Source of the DNA: Rhodocyclales bacterium
GTDB taxonomy: Bacteria; Pseudomonadota; Gammaproteobacteria; Burkholderiales; Rhodocyclaceae
Direction of reading: 5' to 3'
NCBI GenBank assembly: GCA_028292505.1
Contig: JAQGMF010000032.1
Location: forward strand, 1 to 64,000
DNA length: 64,000 nt
A program made the translations under genes and the position numbers. Below, in pieces: positions 26,251-37,202 of this stretch. The notes beneath the pieces were generated by a model. That model made no database searches and was not told the DNA's origin. It saw only the letters and a program-made list of their open reading frames with translations. The first letter of the stretch is position 1. Each line of letters starts with the position of its first letter.

Positions 26251-26556
26251 ATGACAAGCTCGCCGGGCAAGCCCAGCGAAGCGCCATTGGCAGATGGCGA
26301 TGCGCCCGAACAGGATGGTAGCGAAGATCCTGGCGTCGGGCTGGCGTTCATTCGCGATAGCGCCATGTCTGCAAGGCGCGAGGCACAGCGCGGTGACACG
26401 GCACCTCCCTCGCCGAGCGCGGCGGAGCACGTCGATCTGCGTGGCAAATCGGGCATTGCCAAGGAGCGGCAGCCCGAACACAAGACGTGCACCGAGGGCG
26501 CGGGCGAAGGCGCTACGGTGAGCCACGTTCATGGCGGCACAAATAACATCAAATGA
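26251..26556 (+). CDS. Small hydrophilic Gly/Ser/Pro-rich protein
   Basis: 101 residues from ATG 26251 with AAGGAG upstream. Polar throughout (SPGKPSEAPLADGDAPEQDG; SARREAQRGDTAPPSPSAAE), ending HVHGGTNNIK. Predicted disordered; no family recognised. Sits 39 bases after the acidic-protein gene and 16 before a membrane microprotein, suggesting one operon. Confidence 0.55.
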   Translation: MTSSPGKPSEAPLADGDAPEQDGSEDPGVGLAFIRDSAMSARREAQRGDTAPPSPSAAEHVDLRGKSGIAKERQPEHKTCTEGAGEGATVSHVHGGTNNIK

Positions 26557-26572
26557 AAAAGGAGCTGGCCAT

Positions 26573-26746
26573 ATGTCGTTCGCACTCTATCTGCTCGGAT
26601 TTGCCTTTGTCATAGGCGGCGTTGCCTGGGCGCTGGTACTTGCCGGCCTGGCCAAGACCTATGTGATAATCGTCTCCATCATTCTGCTGGGCATTGCAGT
26701 ATTGACCGGCGTAACGCGCACCCGTCTTAAAGATCCACCACGATGA
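26573..26746 (+). CDS. 57-residue two-span membrane protein
   Basis: ATG 26573 has AAGGAG eight bases upstream. Two hydrophobic segments, residues 3-25 (FALYLLGFAFVIGGVAWALV) and 30-48 (YVIIVSIILLGIAVLTG), then a basic tail TRTRLKDPPR. A small inner-membrane protein of unknown function. Its stop overlaps the start of the metal-binding protein gene (ATGA). Confidence 0.65.
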   Translation: MSFALYLLGFAFVIGGVAWALVLAGLAKTYVIIVSIILLGIAVLTGVTRTRLKDPPR

Positions 26747-26973
26747 ACACTCCTGAAGCAATGCTGGAATTCCGAGTTGAAGACATGAGCTGTGCTCATT
26801 GTGTCGACAGCATCACCCAGGCGGTGAAAGCCGCCGATCCGAACGCGGCCGTGGAGATCGACCTACCGGCCCATATCGTGAGAGTTGAAAGCGAGCTGGC
26901 TGGCGAGGACATCGTCGCCGCCATCACCGAGGCGGGCTATACACCCGTTGCCGCGCCGCCGAGCGCGTATTGA
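26743..26973 (+). CDS. Heavy-metal-associated (HMA) domain protein, CopZ-like
   Basis: 76 residues, one HMA ferredoxin-like domain: FRVEDMSCAHCVDSITQAVK with the metal-binding Cys pair C17 and C20, central EIDLPAHIVRV, then AAITEAGYTP. A Ser/Ala-His context (MSCAHC) is typical of copper chaperones and soluble HMA proteins. It probably carries Cu(I) or another soft metal in the cytoplasm. No P-type ATPase gene is adjacent, but a Cus-type efflux operon lies at 50.6-56.6 kb. Confidence 0.88.
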   Translation: MNTPEAMLEFRVEDMSCAHCVDSITQAVKAADPNAAVEIDLPAHIVRVESELAGEDIVAAITEAGYTPVAAPPSAY

Positions 26974-26990
26974 ACGCGCAAGGTTCGGCG

Positions 26991-27082
26991 GTAGGGTGTC
27001 ACGGTCGGGTGTCAGTGAGCGCAGCGAACTACTCCATGCCGGATGTGGATGGTGCAGTTCGCTGCGCTCACTGACACCCTCT
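26991..27082. repeat. Intergenic inverted repeat, family B copy 2
   Basis: GTGTCAGTGAGCGCAGCGAA CT is mirrored by AGTTCGCTGCGCTCACTGAC ACCCT across a short centre. The arms match those at 12668-12735. It lies between convergent HMA and ferritin-like genes. Confidence 0.75.
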
Positions 27083-27089
27083 ACTCAAC

Positions 27090-27629
27090 TCAATCGGCCA
27101 CGACCTGCAATAAGTCGGCCATGTCATCGGCATGTTCTTCCTCGACGGCGAGAATCGATTCGAGCATGCGCCGCGTGGTTGGGTCCGCATCGCCGAGCGA
27201 CTGGATCAGGCTGCGATAGCTGTCGATGGCGATGCGTTCGGCCACCAGATTTTCCTTGATCATTTCACCAAGGCTGTTGCATTCGACATATTCCGCGTGA
27301 CTCAGTGCGCTGAGCCTGTCCGGGTTGAATTCCGGTGCGCCACCGAGCTGGATGATGCGTGCGGCGATCTGATCGGCGTGTGCCTGTTCTTCATTGGAGT
27401 GGGCGAGGAACTCGTCCGCCACGCTTTTTGAATGAATACCCTTGGCCATGAAATGGTGGCGACGGTAGCGCAGAATACACACCAGTTCGGTAGCGAGCGC
27501 TTCGTTGAGACGTTGCAGTACGATATTGCGATCGGCGGAGTAACTGGCCGTCACAGCACCTTCGTCGATATGTTCACGGGCATGCCGACGTACTGTCTCG
27601 CGATCGGACGGTTGGGTATCGAGATTCAT
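27090..27629 (-). CDS. Ferritin-like / bacterioferritin-type protein
   Basis: 179 residues. Four-helix ferritin-like domain with paired carboxylate/His motifs: LNEALATELVCILRYRRHHF (helix A Glu), SNEEQAHADQIA (ExxH), then NLVAERIAIDSYRSLI and LAVEEEHADDMADLL (ExxH). Such proteins bind a di-iron centre and store iron or detoxify peroxide in the cytoplasm. No haem-binding Met is obvious. Similar proteins in Proteobacteria are often encoded among stress genes, as here. Confidence 0.87.
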   Translation of the reverse strand: MNLDTQPSDRETVRRHAREHIDEGAVTASYSADRNIVLQRLNEALATELVCILRYRRHHFMAKGIHSKSVADEFLAHSNEEQAHADQIAARIIQLGGAPEFNPDRLSALSHAEYVECNSLGEMIKENLVAERIAIDSYRSLIQSLGDADPTTRRMLESILAVEEEHADDMADLLQVVAD

Positions 27630-27696
27630 TTATGACTCCTGGATTGTAGTGGTGTGACGCCAGGGCGTGGGGCCTGTCGGCTCCACGCCGTGTGCA

Positions 27697-27855
27697 TCAG
27701 ATTCGGCCCATCAACAGCAGCACGACAACGATGAGCAGTACCAGGCCGAGGCCACCGGAAGGGCCATAACCCCATGCGCGACTGTGCGGCCAGGTCGGAA
27801 TGGCGCCAAGTACCAACAGTACGAGTACGATTAAAAGAATAGTTCCTAAAGTCAT
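27697..27855 (-). CDS. DUF3309 small membrane protein
   Basis: 52 residues from ATG 27855 (GGGAGG eight bases upstream). The sequence has the DUF3309 layout: a hydrophobic LGTILLIVLVLLVLGAIPTW, the motif PHSRAWGYGPSGG, and a second hydrophobic stretch ending LLLMGRI. Widespread in Proteobacteria, function unknown. Confidence 0.88.
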   Translation of the reverse strand: MTLGTILLIVLVLLVLGAIPTWPHSRAWGYGPSGGLGLVLLIVVVLLLMGRI

Positions 27856-28014
27856 GTCATTTTCCTCCCGGATGAGCGCAGGCATCGCGCTCCGCCGTAA
27901 AGCCGTGGATGGCTGGTTATATGAAATATGCATGCAGCGAAACGCGCTGCTGCACTTCTCTTCAGCAAATATCGGACCCGGAGGAAATGCGCGTCGGCGC
28001 GAGTGCTTCGGAGA

Positions 28015-28818
28015 TCAAGAGGCGTAAGGCGGGCGGGCGAAGATGTGCGCGTAAGCCTGCTTGTTGGCAAGATAACAACTGCAAGCGGCGGTCTGCAGAC
28101 CACTGCGATCGAGAATCCTGATATTGCCGCGCCGGTAGCTGATCAGCGCCTTGCTCTGCAGCGTGCCGGCGGCACGCGTGATACCTACGCGACGCACGCC
28201 CAGCATGAAGGCGAGGAATTCGTGCGTGAGGTGAAATTCGTCCGTTTGTGCGCGGTCTTGCGTCATCAGCAGCCAGCGCGCCAGCCGCGATTCGATGAGG
28301 TGAAATCGTGTGCAGGCCGCGTTGCGCGATAGCTGGCTGAGCAACACGCACAGATAGCGATTCAGGCTGCGTTGCAGCGTACTATTGTCGGCCAGCGCTT
28401 CGCTGAAGGCCGCGATGGGCATGCGCAGGGCAGCGCCCGAGCCCTGCACCACAGCATGCCAGGGGCTGGTCGCCACACCGAGTGCAACGGCCGTGCCGAT
28501 GACGCCTTCACTGCCTACCAGCCCGACTTCCAGATGCGCACCACGGTCGACCGAGGTGACCAGCGAGACCAGACTGTCGAGCGGGAAGTAGACGTGCTCG
28601 ATAGCTTCGCCGCTACGATGAAGCGTTTGCGCGAACTGCAGTTCGACGCGCTCGCAGCGGCGGATCAGACGTTCCTGGTCCTTGCGCGGCAGGTCTGCCA
28701 GCAGATGATTGGAAAGAACGGAGTTAGCGGCAGTATCGCCGAGGTGTGCCGTAAAAGAGGCTGCCGCAGGAAAGATAGCGGTTCGCGCGACATCAGGAAT
28801 GCGTTTGTTGAGCGACAC
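28015..28818 (-). CDS. Crp/Fnr-family transcriptional regulator
   Basis: 267 residues from GTG 28818, chosen because GAGGAG lies six bases upstream; ATG 28845 is an in-frame alternative. Residues about 45-165 form a cyclic-nucleotide-type beta-barrel (FAQTLHRSGEAIEHVYFPLD; LEVGLVGSEGVIGTAVALGV). A dimer helix and a winged helix follow (THEFLAFMLGVRRVGITRAA; LISYRRGNIRILDRSGL). No Cys cluster of Fnr type is present in the N-terminus. This subgroup is common next to small stress genes. Its targets may include the neighbouring microprotein genes, but this is inferred from position. Confidence 0.88.
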   Translation of the reverse strand: MSLNKRIPDVARTAIFPAAASFTAHLGDTAANSVLSNHLLADLPRKDQERLIRRCERVELQFAQTLHRSGEAIEHVYFPLDSLVSLVTSVDRGAHLEVGLVGSEGVIGTAVALGVATSPWHAVVQGSGAALRMPIAAFSEALADNSTLQRSLNRYLCVLLSQLSRNAACTRFHLIESRLARWLLMTQDRAQTDEFHLTHEFLAFMLGVRRVGITRAAGTLQSKALISYRRGNIRILDRSGLQTAACSCYLANKQAYAHIFARPPYAS

Positions 28819-28914
28819 ACACATCTCCTCGTATGAAGAAGACATAAGCCGATATGCATAATCATCGGCAATGACGGTGGCATCGCGAAGTGGCGATTGT
28901 CCGTGCGGAATCGC

Positions 28915-29364
28915 TCAGGCGCTTTCCTCGATCGGCGGAACCCTTGCTGCGTCGGCGGATTCGTCTGTCGCTTGCATTGCGTCCGCGTTGGCCGCCTGCT
29001 CGCCCATCCTGTGTAGAAAAGGAGCGAGAAAGGATGCAGCACTCGTCATGATGGGACGCGCGATAGCGATGTACCTGAGCAGCAGCTGCAGCACGCCCGG
29101 CGGTGCGGGTTCATCTGCCGCGGCCGCATCGCTGTGTTCATGCTTGTTGGCACGCGAGCTGCGCTTGCGCGTCAGTTCGCCGATGATGAAGCCGGCTGCC
29201 GCACTCCATAGCAGCGTATCCGGTGACGTTGCACGTTGACGGATGGCGGTGTTCAGCACCTTGATTTCTCCGCGAAGCTGTCGCCGATGCAACAACAATA
29301 ATTGCTCCGCTGCCTGCACTTCCTCCGTGAGCGGCCCATCGCTACCATGCAAATTGAATATCAT
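28915..29364 (-). CDS. YqjK-like small protein of a YqjD/YqjE operon
   Basis: 149 residues. ATG 29364 overlaps the stop of the YqjE-like gene (ATGA). Residues 15-45 form a helix (EEVQAAEQLLLLHRRQLRGE), followed by a Gly/Ala-rich segment LLWSAAAGFIIGELTRKR with the GxxxG-like motif seen in YqjK, and an amphipathic stretch (LQLLLRYIAIARPIMTSAAS). By position it is the third gene of a yqjD-yqjE-yqjK-like set. Function unknown; probably envelope-associated. Confidence 0.65.
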   Translation of the reverse strand: MIFNLHGSDGPLTEEVQAAEQLLLLHRRQLRGEIKVLNTAIRQRATSPDTLLWSAAAGFIIGELTRKRSSRANKHEHSDAAAADEPAPPGVLQLLLRYIAIARPIMTSAASFLAPFLHRMGEQAANADAMQATDESADAARVPPIEESA

Positions 29365-29792
29365 GGCTGCTCCTGCGTAGCATCGCGGCTCAGGCTGCGA
29401 AGGGTAGCGGGAAAGCCGAGGTGGCGGCTGGCGCGGTGAATCATGCGGAACAACAGCAACGCGATGACCAGATTGACCACGATGGCCAGCAGCATGGCGA
29501 GGATGATGCCGACGCCGCCACTATTCACCAGCACGATGATGCCGATGGCTACCAGCATCAGCCAGGCGCTCACTACAAGCACCGCCAGCACCACGCCGGC
29601 GGCGATCATGTTCACCAAGCTTTCGCCGGCCAGACGCGTCTCCAGCGAAATGATGCGCAAGTGGTCGTGTGCCAGACCGCGCAGCGTCATTCCCAGCGAC
29701 TTGACGCCGTCGAAGACGCCGGGAGGGTTGCCGGAGGGTTCTTCCGCCGCATGTGCGGCGGCAAGTTCATCCGGCGTGAGCCGAGCTTCCAT
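29361..29792 (-). CDS. YqjE-like phage-holin superfamily (DUF1469) membrane protein
   Basis: 143 residues. Residues 25-60 are an amphipathic helix (LGMTLRGLAHDHLRIISLET). Two long hydrophobic segments follow (MIAAGVVLAVLVVSAWLMLV and VGIILAMLLAIVVNLVIALL), as in E. coli YqjE. It is an inner-membrane protein; YqjD and YqjE are stationary-phase induced in E. coli and YqjD binds ribosomes. It lies 13 bases after the DUF883 gene. Confidence 0.85.
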   Translation of the reverse strand: MEARLTPDELAAAHAAEEPSGNPPGVFDGVKSLGMTLRGLAHDHLRIISLETRLAGESLVNMIAAGVVLAVLVVSAWLMLVAIGIIVLVNSGGVGIILAMLLAIVVNLVIALLLFRMIHRASRHLGFPATLRSLSRDATQEQP

Positions 29793-29805
29793 CGCAGACT
29801 GCTAC

Positions 29806-30123
29806 TCAGCGTGAAGAGCTGCTGAACAGACGGCTGATCAGGAAACCGGCAGCGACAGCGATGCCGACGGTTGCCAGCGGATGGGCGCTGACGTAGCTGC
29901 GAGCCTGACCGGCAAGTTTGGCTTGGGCGTCGCGAATTTGCGCGCCACGTACGCTTAGCGTGTCGGCGGCGGACGATGCCACGTCGGCCAGACGATCGAC
30001 GGCCTGATGCGCCCCACTGGCGAGGCGATCTACTGCGGGACGTGCCGCATCGGCTGCCTTGTTAATGGTGTTGTGGGCGTTGGCGACGCTGTTGGATCCG
30101 TCAAATTTTCCAATGGCTTCCAT
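29806..30123 (-). CDS. ElaB/YqjD/DUF883-family membrane-anchored protein
   Basis: 105 residues from ATG 30123 (AAAGGAGAACATC upstream). A helical, Ala-rich body with repeats (HNTINKAADAARPAVDRLAS; HQAVDRLADVASSAADTLSV) ends in a C-terminal anchor SYVSAHPLATVGIAVAAGFL ISRLF, the YqjD/ElaB hallmark. First gene of the operon 30123-28915. A palindromic 8-bp inverted repeat at 30152-30173 lies just upstream of the start. Confidence 0.87.
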   Translation of the reverse strand: MEAIGKFDGSNSVANAHNTINKAADAARPAVDRLASGAHQAVDRLADVASSAADTLSVRGAQIRDAQAKLAGQARSYVSAHPLATVGIAVAAGFLISRLFSSSSR

Positions 30124-30151
30124 GATGTTCTCCTTTATCAACTGCAGTGAC

Positions 30152-30173
30152 GCGAGTTCGAAATTGAACTCGC
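30152..30173. promoter_or_regulatory. Perfect inverted repeat between divergent transcripts (possible operator)
   Basis: GCGAGTTC-gaaatt-GAACTCGC, 8-bp arms. It lies 29 bases before the DUF883 start on one side and overlaps a possible plus-strand -35 box (30164-30169) on the other. Either a regulator site or the hairpin of a leader. Confidence 0.45.
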
Positions 30174-30192
30174 TTTCGGTTACCGGTATTAA
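30164..30192 (+). promoter_or_regulatory. Possible sigma-70 promoter for an orphan plus-strand transcript
   Basis: TTGAAC, a 17-base spacer and TATTAA. Four of six matches in each box. No protein gene follows on the plus strand before the intrinsic terminator at 30454-30479. Confidence 0.35.
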
Positions 30193-30198
30193 ACGCAT

Positions 30199-30479
30199 TC
30201 GCGAAGCTCCCGCGCCGAAGTCGATGTCTATCCGCTGATTACCGCCGATGATCATTTCCTTACGGTAATGCTGAGTCCTGTGACTGAAATTTGCGCTGCG
30301 CGGTCGATGCTGTCTGTGCGGCAGCGAACATAGGCTGCAGGGTAGATTCCTGAGGAGGTGACAGCCCGCCATGATGCTGGCACCAAGGTATTCTTCTGGT
30401 ATATTTCCTGCCGCGCAGATCGGCGCCCCGCCTGTCTGCGTGATCTTTTGATGGCCCGACTTTTGTCGGGCTTTTTTTT
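30199..30479 (+). ncRNA. Candidate small RNA or short-peptide transcript ending in a strong terminator
   Basis: No plus-strand gene lies between 26973 and a strong intrinsic terminator at 30454-30479, yet a terminator implies a transcript. The region also holds a 26-codon frame (ATG 30371 to TGA 30449-30451), with GAGGAGGTG about 12 bases before the start. It ends three bases before the terminator stem. The product would be M-M-L-A-P-R-Y then SSGIFPAAQIGAPPVCVIF. It could be a leader peptide or part of a structured sRNA. I recognise no Rfam-type family. Confidence 0.35.
30454..30479 (+). terminator. Strong intrinsic terminator without an obvious gene
   Basis: GCCCGAC-TTTT-GTCGGGC followed by eight T residues on the plus strand. 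Textbook form. Confidence 0.88.
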
Positions 30480-30503
30480 GGAATAAATTCAGGTTCTCAA
30501 ACC

Positions 30504-30583
30504 CGTCATTCCCGCGAAAGCGGGAATCCACTGGGTGGCAACCCTCTCACGTAGAAGTGGATTCCCGCTTTCGCGGGAATGAC
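30504..30583. repeat. Palindromic repeat family A, complete copy
   Basis: CGTCATTCCCGCGAAAGCGG GAATCCACT at the left and AGTGGATTCCCGCTTTCGCG GGAATGAC at the right are near-exact reverse complements around a 20-base centre with CACGTAG. Same element as 56628-56708 and the interrupted copy at 7296-7531. Confidence 0.85.
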
Positions 30584-30614
30584 ATTGGTATGAAGTTGCA
30601 CAGTCATGTACGTT

Positions 30615-32006
30615 TCAGCCAGGACGAACCATATCTGCCGCAACAACCCATTCGGCATATTGATCGGCTGTCACGTGTCCGAGGGAAAGCGCTGCTTCCT
30701 GCAAGGTCGAACCGCTGTGATGCGCGTGCTTGGCGATCTGCGCAGCCTTGTCGTATCCGATGTGCGGCGCCAACGCGGTGACCAGCATCAGTGAGCGCGA
30801 CAGCAGGTCGGCGATGCGCGTCTTGTCGGCCTCGATGCCGCGCACGCAATGTGCCTCGAAGCTGGCCATGCCGTCGGCGAGCAGGCGCACACTCTGCAGG
30901 AAATTGTGCGCGATGAGGGGCTTGAAGACATTCAATTCGAAGTTGCCCGAGGCCGCGCCCATCGTAATGGCAACGTCATTACCGAAAACTTGGCAGCACA
31001 GCATGGTGAGCGCCTCGCACTGCGTCGGATTGACCTTGCCGGGCATGATGGAGCTGCCCGGCTCGTTCTCGGGAATGCGCAATTCGCCCAGCCCCGAGCG
31101 CGGTCCGGAGGCAAGCCAGCGCACATCGTTGGCGATTTTCATGAGCGCCGTCGCCAACGTCTTAAGGGCGCCGTGGGTGGACATGATGGCGTCATGCCCG
31201 GCGAGCGCAGCGAACTTATTGTCGGCGCTACGGAAGAGTTGGCCGCAATGCCGGGTGAGTTCCGCCGCGACGCGATCACCGAATTCGATGTGCGTGTTCA
31301 GTCCGGTGCCCACCGCAGTGCCACCAACAGCCAACTCGCACAGCGGGCCGAGCGTCGCGCTGATGGCGGTCTGGGCGTGATCGAGCTGCGCCACGTAGCC
31401 TGAGAATTCCTGACCCAGCGTCAGTGGCGTGGCGTCCTGCAGGTGTGTGCGCCCGATCTTGACGATGTCCGCGAACTCGGCGGATTTCGCCGCCAACGTG
31501 TCGCGCAATTGCTTCAGGGCAGGCAACAGCACGTTGGCGAGACACAGCGTGGCCGCCACATGCATGGCCGTCGGGAAGATGTCGTTGGACGATTGACCGC
31601 GATTGACGTCGTCGTTGGGATGCAGCAGGCGCGAAGTGCCGCGTTCGCCGCCGAGCAATTCCGAAGCGCGGTTGGCCAGCACCTCGTTCATGTTCATATT
31701 GGTCTGCGTGCCCGAGCCGGTCTGCCAGATGGCCAATGGGAATTCGGCGGCCAGTGCGCCTGACAACACCTCGTCGGCCGCGGCAACGATGGCGTCGGTC
31801 TTGCGCACTGCGAGCAAGCCAAGGTCGCGGTTGACGATGGCACAGGCGCGCTTGACGGCGGCCAAGGCCAGGAGGAGTTCGGTCGGCATCTTCTCGTTGG
31901 AGATGCGGAAGAATTCCAGCGAGCGCTGCGTCTGCGCGCCCCACAGGTGCTCGGCGGGAACTTCAATGTCACCGAACGAGTCGTGCTCCTTGCGAACTGC
32001 TGCCAT
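30615..32006 (-). CDS. fumC: Fumarate hydratase class II
   Basis: 463 residues. Interconverts fumarate and L-malate in the TCA cycle without a metal centre. The fumarase/aspartase signature [15 protein letters not shown] is intact. Other active-site regions are [28 protein letters not shown] and [17 protein letters not shown] with the catalytic His. Length is normal for class II. An aconitase gene lies divergently next to it, so two TCA enzymes share a 217-base intergenic region that holds a large palindrome. Confidence 0.96.
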   Translation of the reverse strand: MAAVRKEHDSFGDIEVPAEHLWGAQTQRSLEFFRISNEKMPTELLLALAAVKRACAIVNRDLGLLAVRKTDAIVAAADEVLSGALAAEFPLAIWQTGSGTQTNMNMNEVLANRASELLGGERGTSRLLHPNDDVNRGQSSNDIFPTAMHVAATLCLANVLLPALKQLRDTLAAKSAEFADIVKIGRTHLQDATPLTLGQEFSGYVAQLDHAQTAISATLGPLCELAVGGTAVGTGLNTHIEFGDRVAAELTRHCGQLFRSADNKFAALAGHDAIMSTHGALKTLATALMKIANDVRWLASGPRSGLGELRIPENEPGSSIMPGKVNPTQCEALTMLCCQVFGNDVAITMGAASGNFELNVFKPLIAHNFLQSVRLLADGMASFEAHCVRGIEADKTRIADLLSRSLMLVTALAPHIGYDKAAQIAKHAHHSGSTLQEAALSLGHVTADQYAEWVVAADMVRPG

Positions 32007-32053
32007 GATGCTCTCCGCGTGATCAAACGTAATGCTGCATGTCCTACACTTCA

Positions 32054-32194
32054 GGGCACCTCGAAAAACCTCGATTTCGTCGCAATACTGCGTTGCTCAA
32101 GAAAAATTACGCCTGACATATCAAACATATGCGGCGTCGTAATTTTTCTTTCGCGCCTTGTCTTGCTTAGAACTAGAGGTTTTTCGAGACGCCC
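32054..32194. repeat. Large imperfect palindrome between fumC and acnA (family E)
   Basis: Outer arms GGGCACCTCGAAAAACCTCG and AGGTTTTTCGAGACGCCC mirror each other. Inner arms AAGAAAAATTACGCC and GGCGTCGTAATTTTTCTT also do, enclosing TGACATATCAAACATATG. At 141 bases it fills most of the gap, and the two promoters must lie within or beside it. Confidence 0.75.
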
Positions 32195-32223
32195 TTTTCA
32201 ATGTAGCCAATCAGGAGCCAACA

Positions 32224-34947
<2,724 letters not shown>

Positions 34948-34951
34948 CGGG

Positions 34952-35584
34952 TTACTCCGTGTCGGTCTCGCGCGCTGCACGCCGCAACAACGTGAGCTGG
35001 GACAGCACTTGTGGCACGTAATGTTGCGTCTCGGCGAAGGGCGGAATCTTGCGCCCGTACTTCAGCACAGCACCTTCGCCAGCGTTGAAGGCAGCCAGCG
35101 CCAGATGCACATCGTTGTCGAACATGACAAGCAGATCGCTCAGATAGCGCGCGCCAGCGTGCAGATTCTGCTTCACGTCGTAGGCATCGCGCACACCGTA
35201 ACGCAGGGCCGTGGCCGGCATCAATTGGGTGAGACCCTTTGCGCCCCTGGGCGATAACGCACGCGGGTTGTAGCGGCTCTCCACTGAAATCAGCGCCGCC
35301 AGCAGGGCAGGCTCCAGGCGGTAGGTACGGGCGATGGCATCGATCTGTGGACTCAATGCGGCGGGAGGCTTGCGCAGCACATCCTGGCGCAGATCCATGG
35401 CGATTCCCTTGGGCCCGTTCGGATCGCGCCAGAACAGCGTGGCGCGCGGATCGGTGCGCTGATCCGAGAAATTCGGTACGCCATTGTCATCGACGAAAGT
35501 GTAGATGTCGGCAGATGCGGCACGGCATAGCGTCAGCAGGACGATCGCAAAAAAAGCGGAAAGGATCGGATAGGAACGTTGCAT
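34952..35584 (-). CDS. Lytic transglycosylase (SLT domain) with DUF4124-like N-terminus
   Basis: 210 residues from ATG 35584. Residues 1-25 are a signal peptide ending RAASA-DIYTF. A short DUF4124-like strand (DIYTFVDDNGVPNFSDQR) follows. Residues about 85-205 are a Slt domain with catalytic Glu in ALISVESRYNPRALSPRGAK G, then GLTQLMPATALRYGV, ARYLSDLLVMF and ALAAFNAGEGAVLKYG. It cleaves peptidoglycan glycan strands in the periplasm to 1,6-anhydro ends. It converges on acnA with only four bases between stops. Confidence 0.92.
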   Translation of the reverse strand: MQRSYPILSAFFAIVLLTLCRAASADIYTFVDDNGVPNFSDQRTDPRATLFWRDPNGPKGIAMDLRQDVLRKPPAALSPQIDAIARTYRLEPALLAALISVESRYNPRALSPRGAKGLTQLMPATALRYGVRDAYDVKQNLHAGARYLSDLLVMFDNDVHLALAAFNAGEGAVLKYGRKIPPFAETQHYVPQVLSQLTLLRRAARETDTE

Positions 35585-35728
35585 GGATTCCGGGATGCCG
35601 AGGGCCGCGTGCACCAATAGCCGTGGCAGCCAGAGCTTCAAAGCATAGCACGCAGATTCGCAGCGGGTTGTTGCGCCGCGACCGTGATGCGACATGCGGC
35701 ACGGTGACAATCCGTTTGTGGACTTGCC

Positions 35729-36523
35729 TCAGTGTGTGCAGACGATCAATGCCACCGCCACACCCAGGAGAACCACGGCAAATGTGCGCTGTATGTGATG
35801 CGGCGCAAGTCGTTTGCTGATGTGCCGACCGGCGAGCATGCCGGCCACGGCCGCGATGGAAAAGAGCAGGGTGGCCGGCATCGGCAAGCTTGCGCCGTGC
35901 GCCACGGCTGTGACGACACCGCCGGCCCCCACTAGCGCCACGACCAACAGCGCCGTAGCGACGATACTGTGCACAGATAGCTCAGTGAACTTGCGCAGCA
36001 TCGGCACCACGACGAAGCCGCCCCCCACGCCGAGCAGCCCGGAGGTGAAGCCGGTGAGGGCACCGATTGCAGCGAGCACACCCGCCGTCGTCAGGGACCA
36101 GTGAAAGCGGCCCGTATCGTGATGGATCGGCCCCAGCGCGCACAATGTCGAAGCTTGCTGCTGGGCCGCGTTACGACCTTGCAGCAGCATGCGCAGCGCG
36201 ACGAGCACCATGACAGCGCCGAAAATGCGCATCAGCAAGACTTGCGAGAGGGCGTGCGCGACGAGAATGCCCAATGCCGTGAAGGGCAGGCTGAGGGCGG
36301 CCATCAGCATGGCGGCGCGATAGCGCACGAGGTTATGTCGCAGCCCTTCGGCCGTGCCCAGCGCTGCGGCGCAGGAGACGGCGATCAGCGCCACCGGTGC
36401 CGCCTGTTGCATGCTCCAGCCCAGGCCAGTCACCAGCGATGGCACGGCCAGTATGCCGCCGCCGGCACCCGTCACGCCCATGACGAGGCCAAGCGCAATG
36501 CCGAGAATCACAGCGATAAACAT
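35729..36523 (-). CDS. TauE/SafE-family (TSUP) membrane permease
   Basis: 264 residues from ATG 36523 (GAAGGACG upstream). Eight or so hydrophobic segments in two homologous halves, each opening with a Gly-rich loop: MGVTGAGGGILAVPSLV and TSGLLGVGGGFVVVPML. These are the TSUP hallmark. Members export or import sulfonates, sulfite or thiosulfate; the substrate here is unknown. It follows the DUF6817-like gene by 82 bases on the same strand and might be read through from it. Confidence 0.9.
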   Translation of the reverse strand: MFIAVILGIALGLVMGVTGAGGGILAVPSLVTGLGWSMQQAAPVALIAVSCAAALGTAEGLRHNLVRYRAAMLMAALSLPFTALGILVAHALSQVLLMRIFGAVMVLVALRMLLQGRNAAQQQASTLCALGPIHHDTGRFHWSLTTAGVLAAIGALTGFTSGLLGVGGGFVVVPMLRKFTELSVHSIVATALLVVALVGAGGVVTAVAHGASLPMPATLLFSIAAVAGMLAGRHISKRLAPHHIQRTFAVVLLGVAVALIVCTH

Positions 36524-36605
36524 GAGTCGTCCTTCATTAAGCGTGCAGTAAGCGCGATTGCATGAAAGCAAGCGACCGGCCAGAAGCAGCCCGACATTTG
36601 CAACA

Positions 36606-37202
36606 TTAACTCATGGAAATATAACTACGCCCCAGCAACGCACGCCGCCGCTGATCGTGCATGGCATGCAGCATGGCGGCTGGGATACCTGTCTGACGCG
36701 CAGCCGTTCTGTGTAGTTGTTGCGCGCGAGGAATGGAGATGCCCTGGTCGAGCAGGTTGGCGCATTCGAGGACAAAGAGCTGTTGCAGAACAGACCTGTC
36801 GACATGACGTGTGTGGCCGCAACTTTGACGCACGAGCGCGGCGCCGTTATTCATGGAGCATATTATTGTTGCCGGGCGTTGCAGGCGGGAAAAAAGCCAG
36901 ACCAGCGCTTCGGCGCGGCGACCGATGGTTCGCTGCAGAAGCGGGCGCTCATCGGCCGCGATGCTCGCTCGGCGAAACGCATTGGTGCCATAGATGCTGT
37001 GACACAGGCCGGCACGTACGGTGTCGATGGGCGCATTCCAGGCAATGAGCAGACGTGCGGTGCCGATGAGATGCTGCAACAGGCTGCGGTCATTGGCATG
37101 CGCCGTTCTGTCGGCACTACGCGCCAACAATAGTGCGATGGCGGCTCGCGATCTGGTATCGCGTGGCAAGCGCTGAGCCGGCAGCATGCCGGAGCGATTC
37201 AC
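36606..37202 (-). CDS. DUF6817-like protein, partner of the 2OG oxygenase
   Basis: 198 residues from GTG 37202, which overlaps the oxygenase stop (GTGA) and has GGAG eight bases upstream. The diagnostic stretch is HANDRSLLQHLIGTARLLIA then DTVRAGLCHSIYGTNAFR, with His residues spaced as in an HD-like helical metal site. I associate this with DUF6817, of unknown function. The remainder is helical (VLQQLFVLECANLLDQG). Translational coupling to the oxygenase implies that the two proteins work together on one substrate, plausibly the small peptide encoded at 37920-38171. Confidence 0.75.
   Translation of the reverse strand: MNRSGMLPAQRLPRDTRSRAAIALLLARSADRTAHANDRSLLQHLIGTARLLIAWNAPIDTVRAGLCHSIYGTNAFRRASIAADERPLLQRTIGRRAEALVWLFSRLQRPATIICSMNNGAALVRQSCGHTRHVDRSVLQQLFVLECANLLDQGISIPRAQQLHRTAARQTGIPAAMLHAMHDQRRRALLGRSYISMS

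Noticed and set aside
36717..37133. A plus-strand frame of 138 codons opposite the DUF6817-like gene
   Set aside because: The minus-strand frame has a family match and a coupled start; the plus frame has neither.
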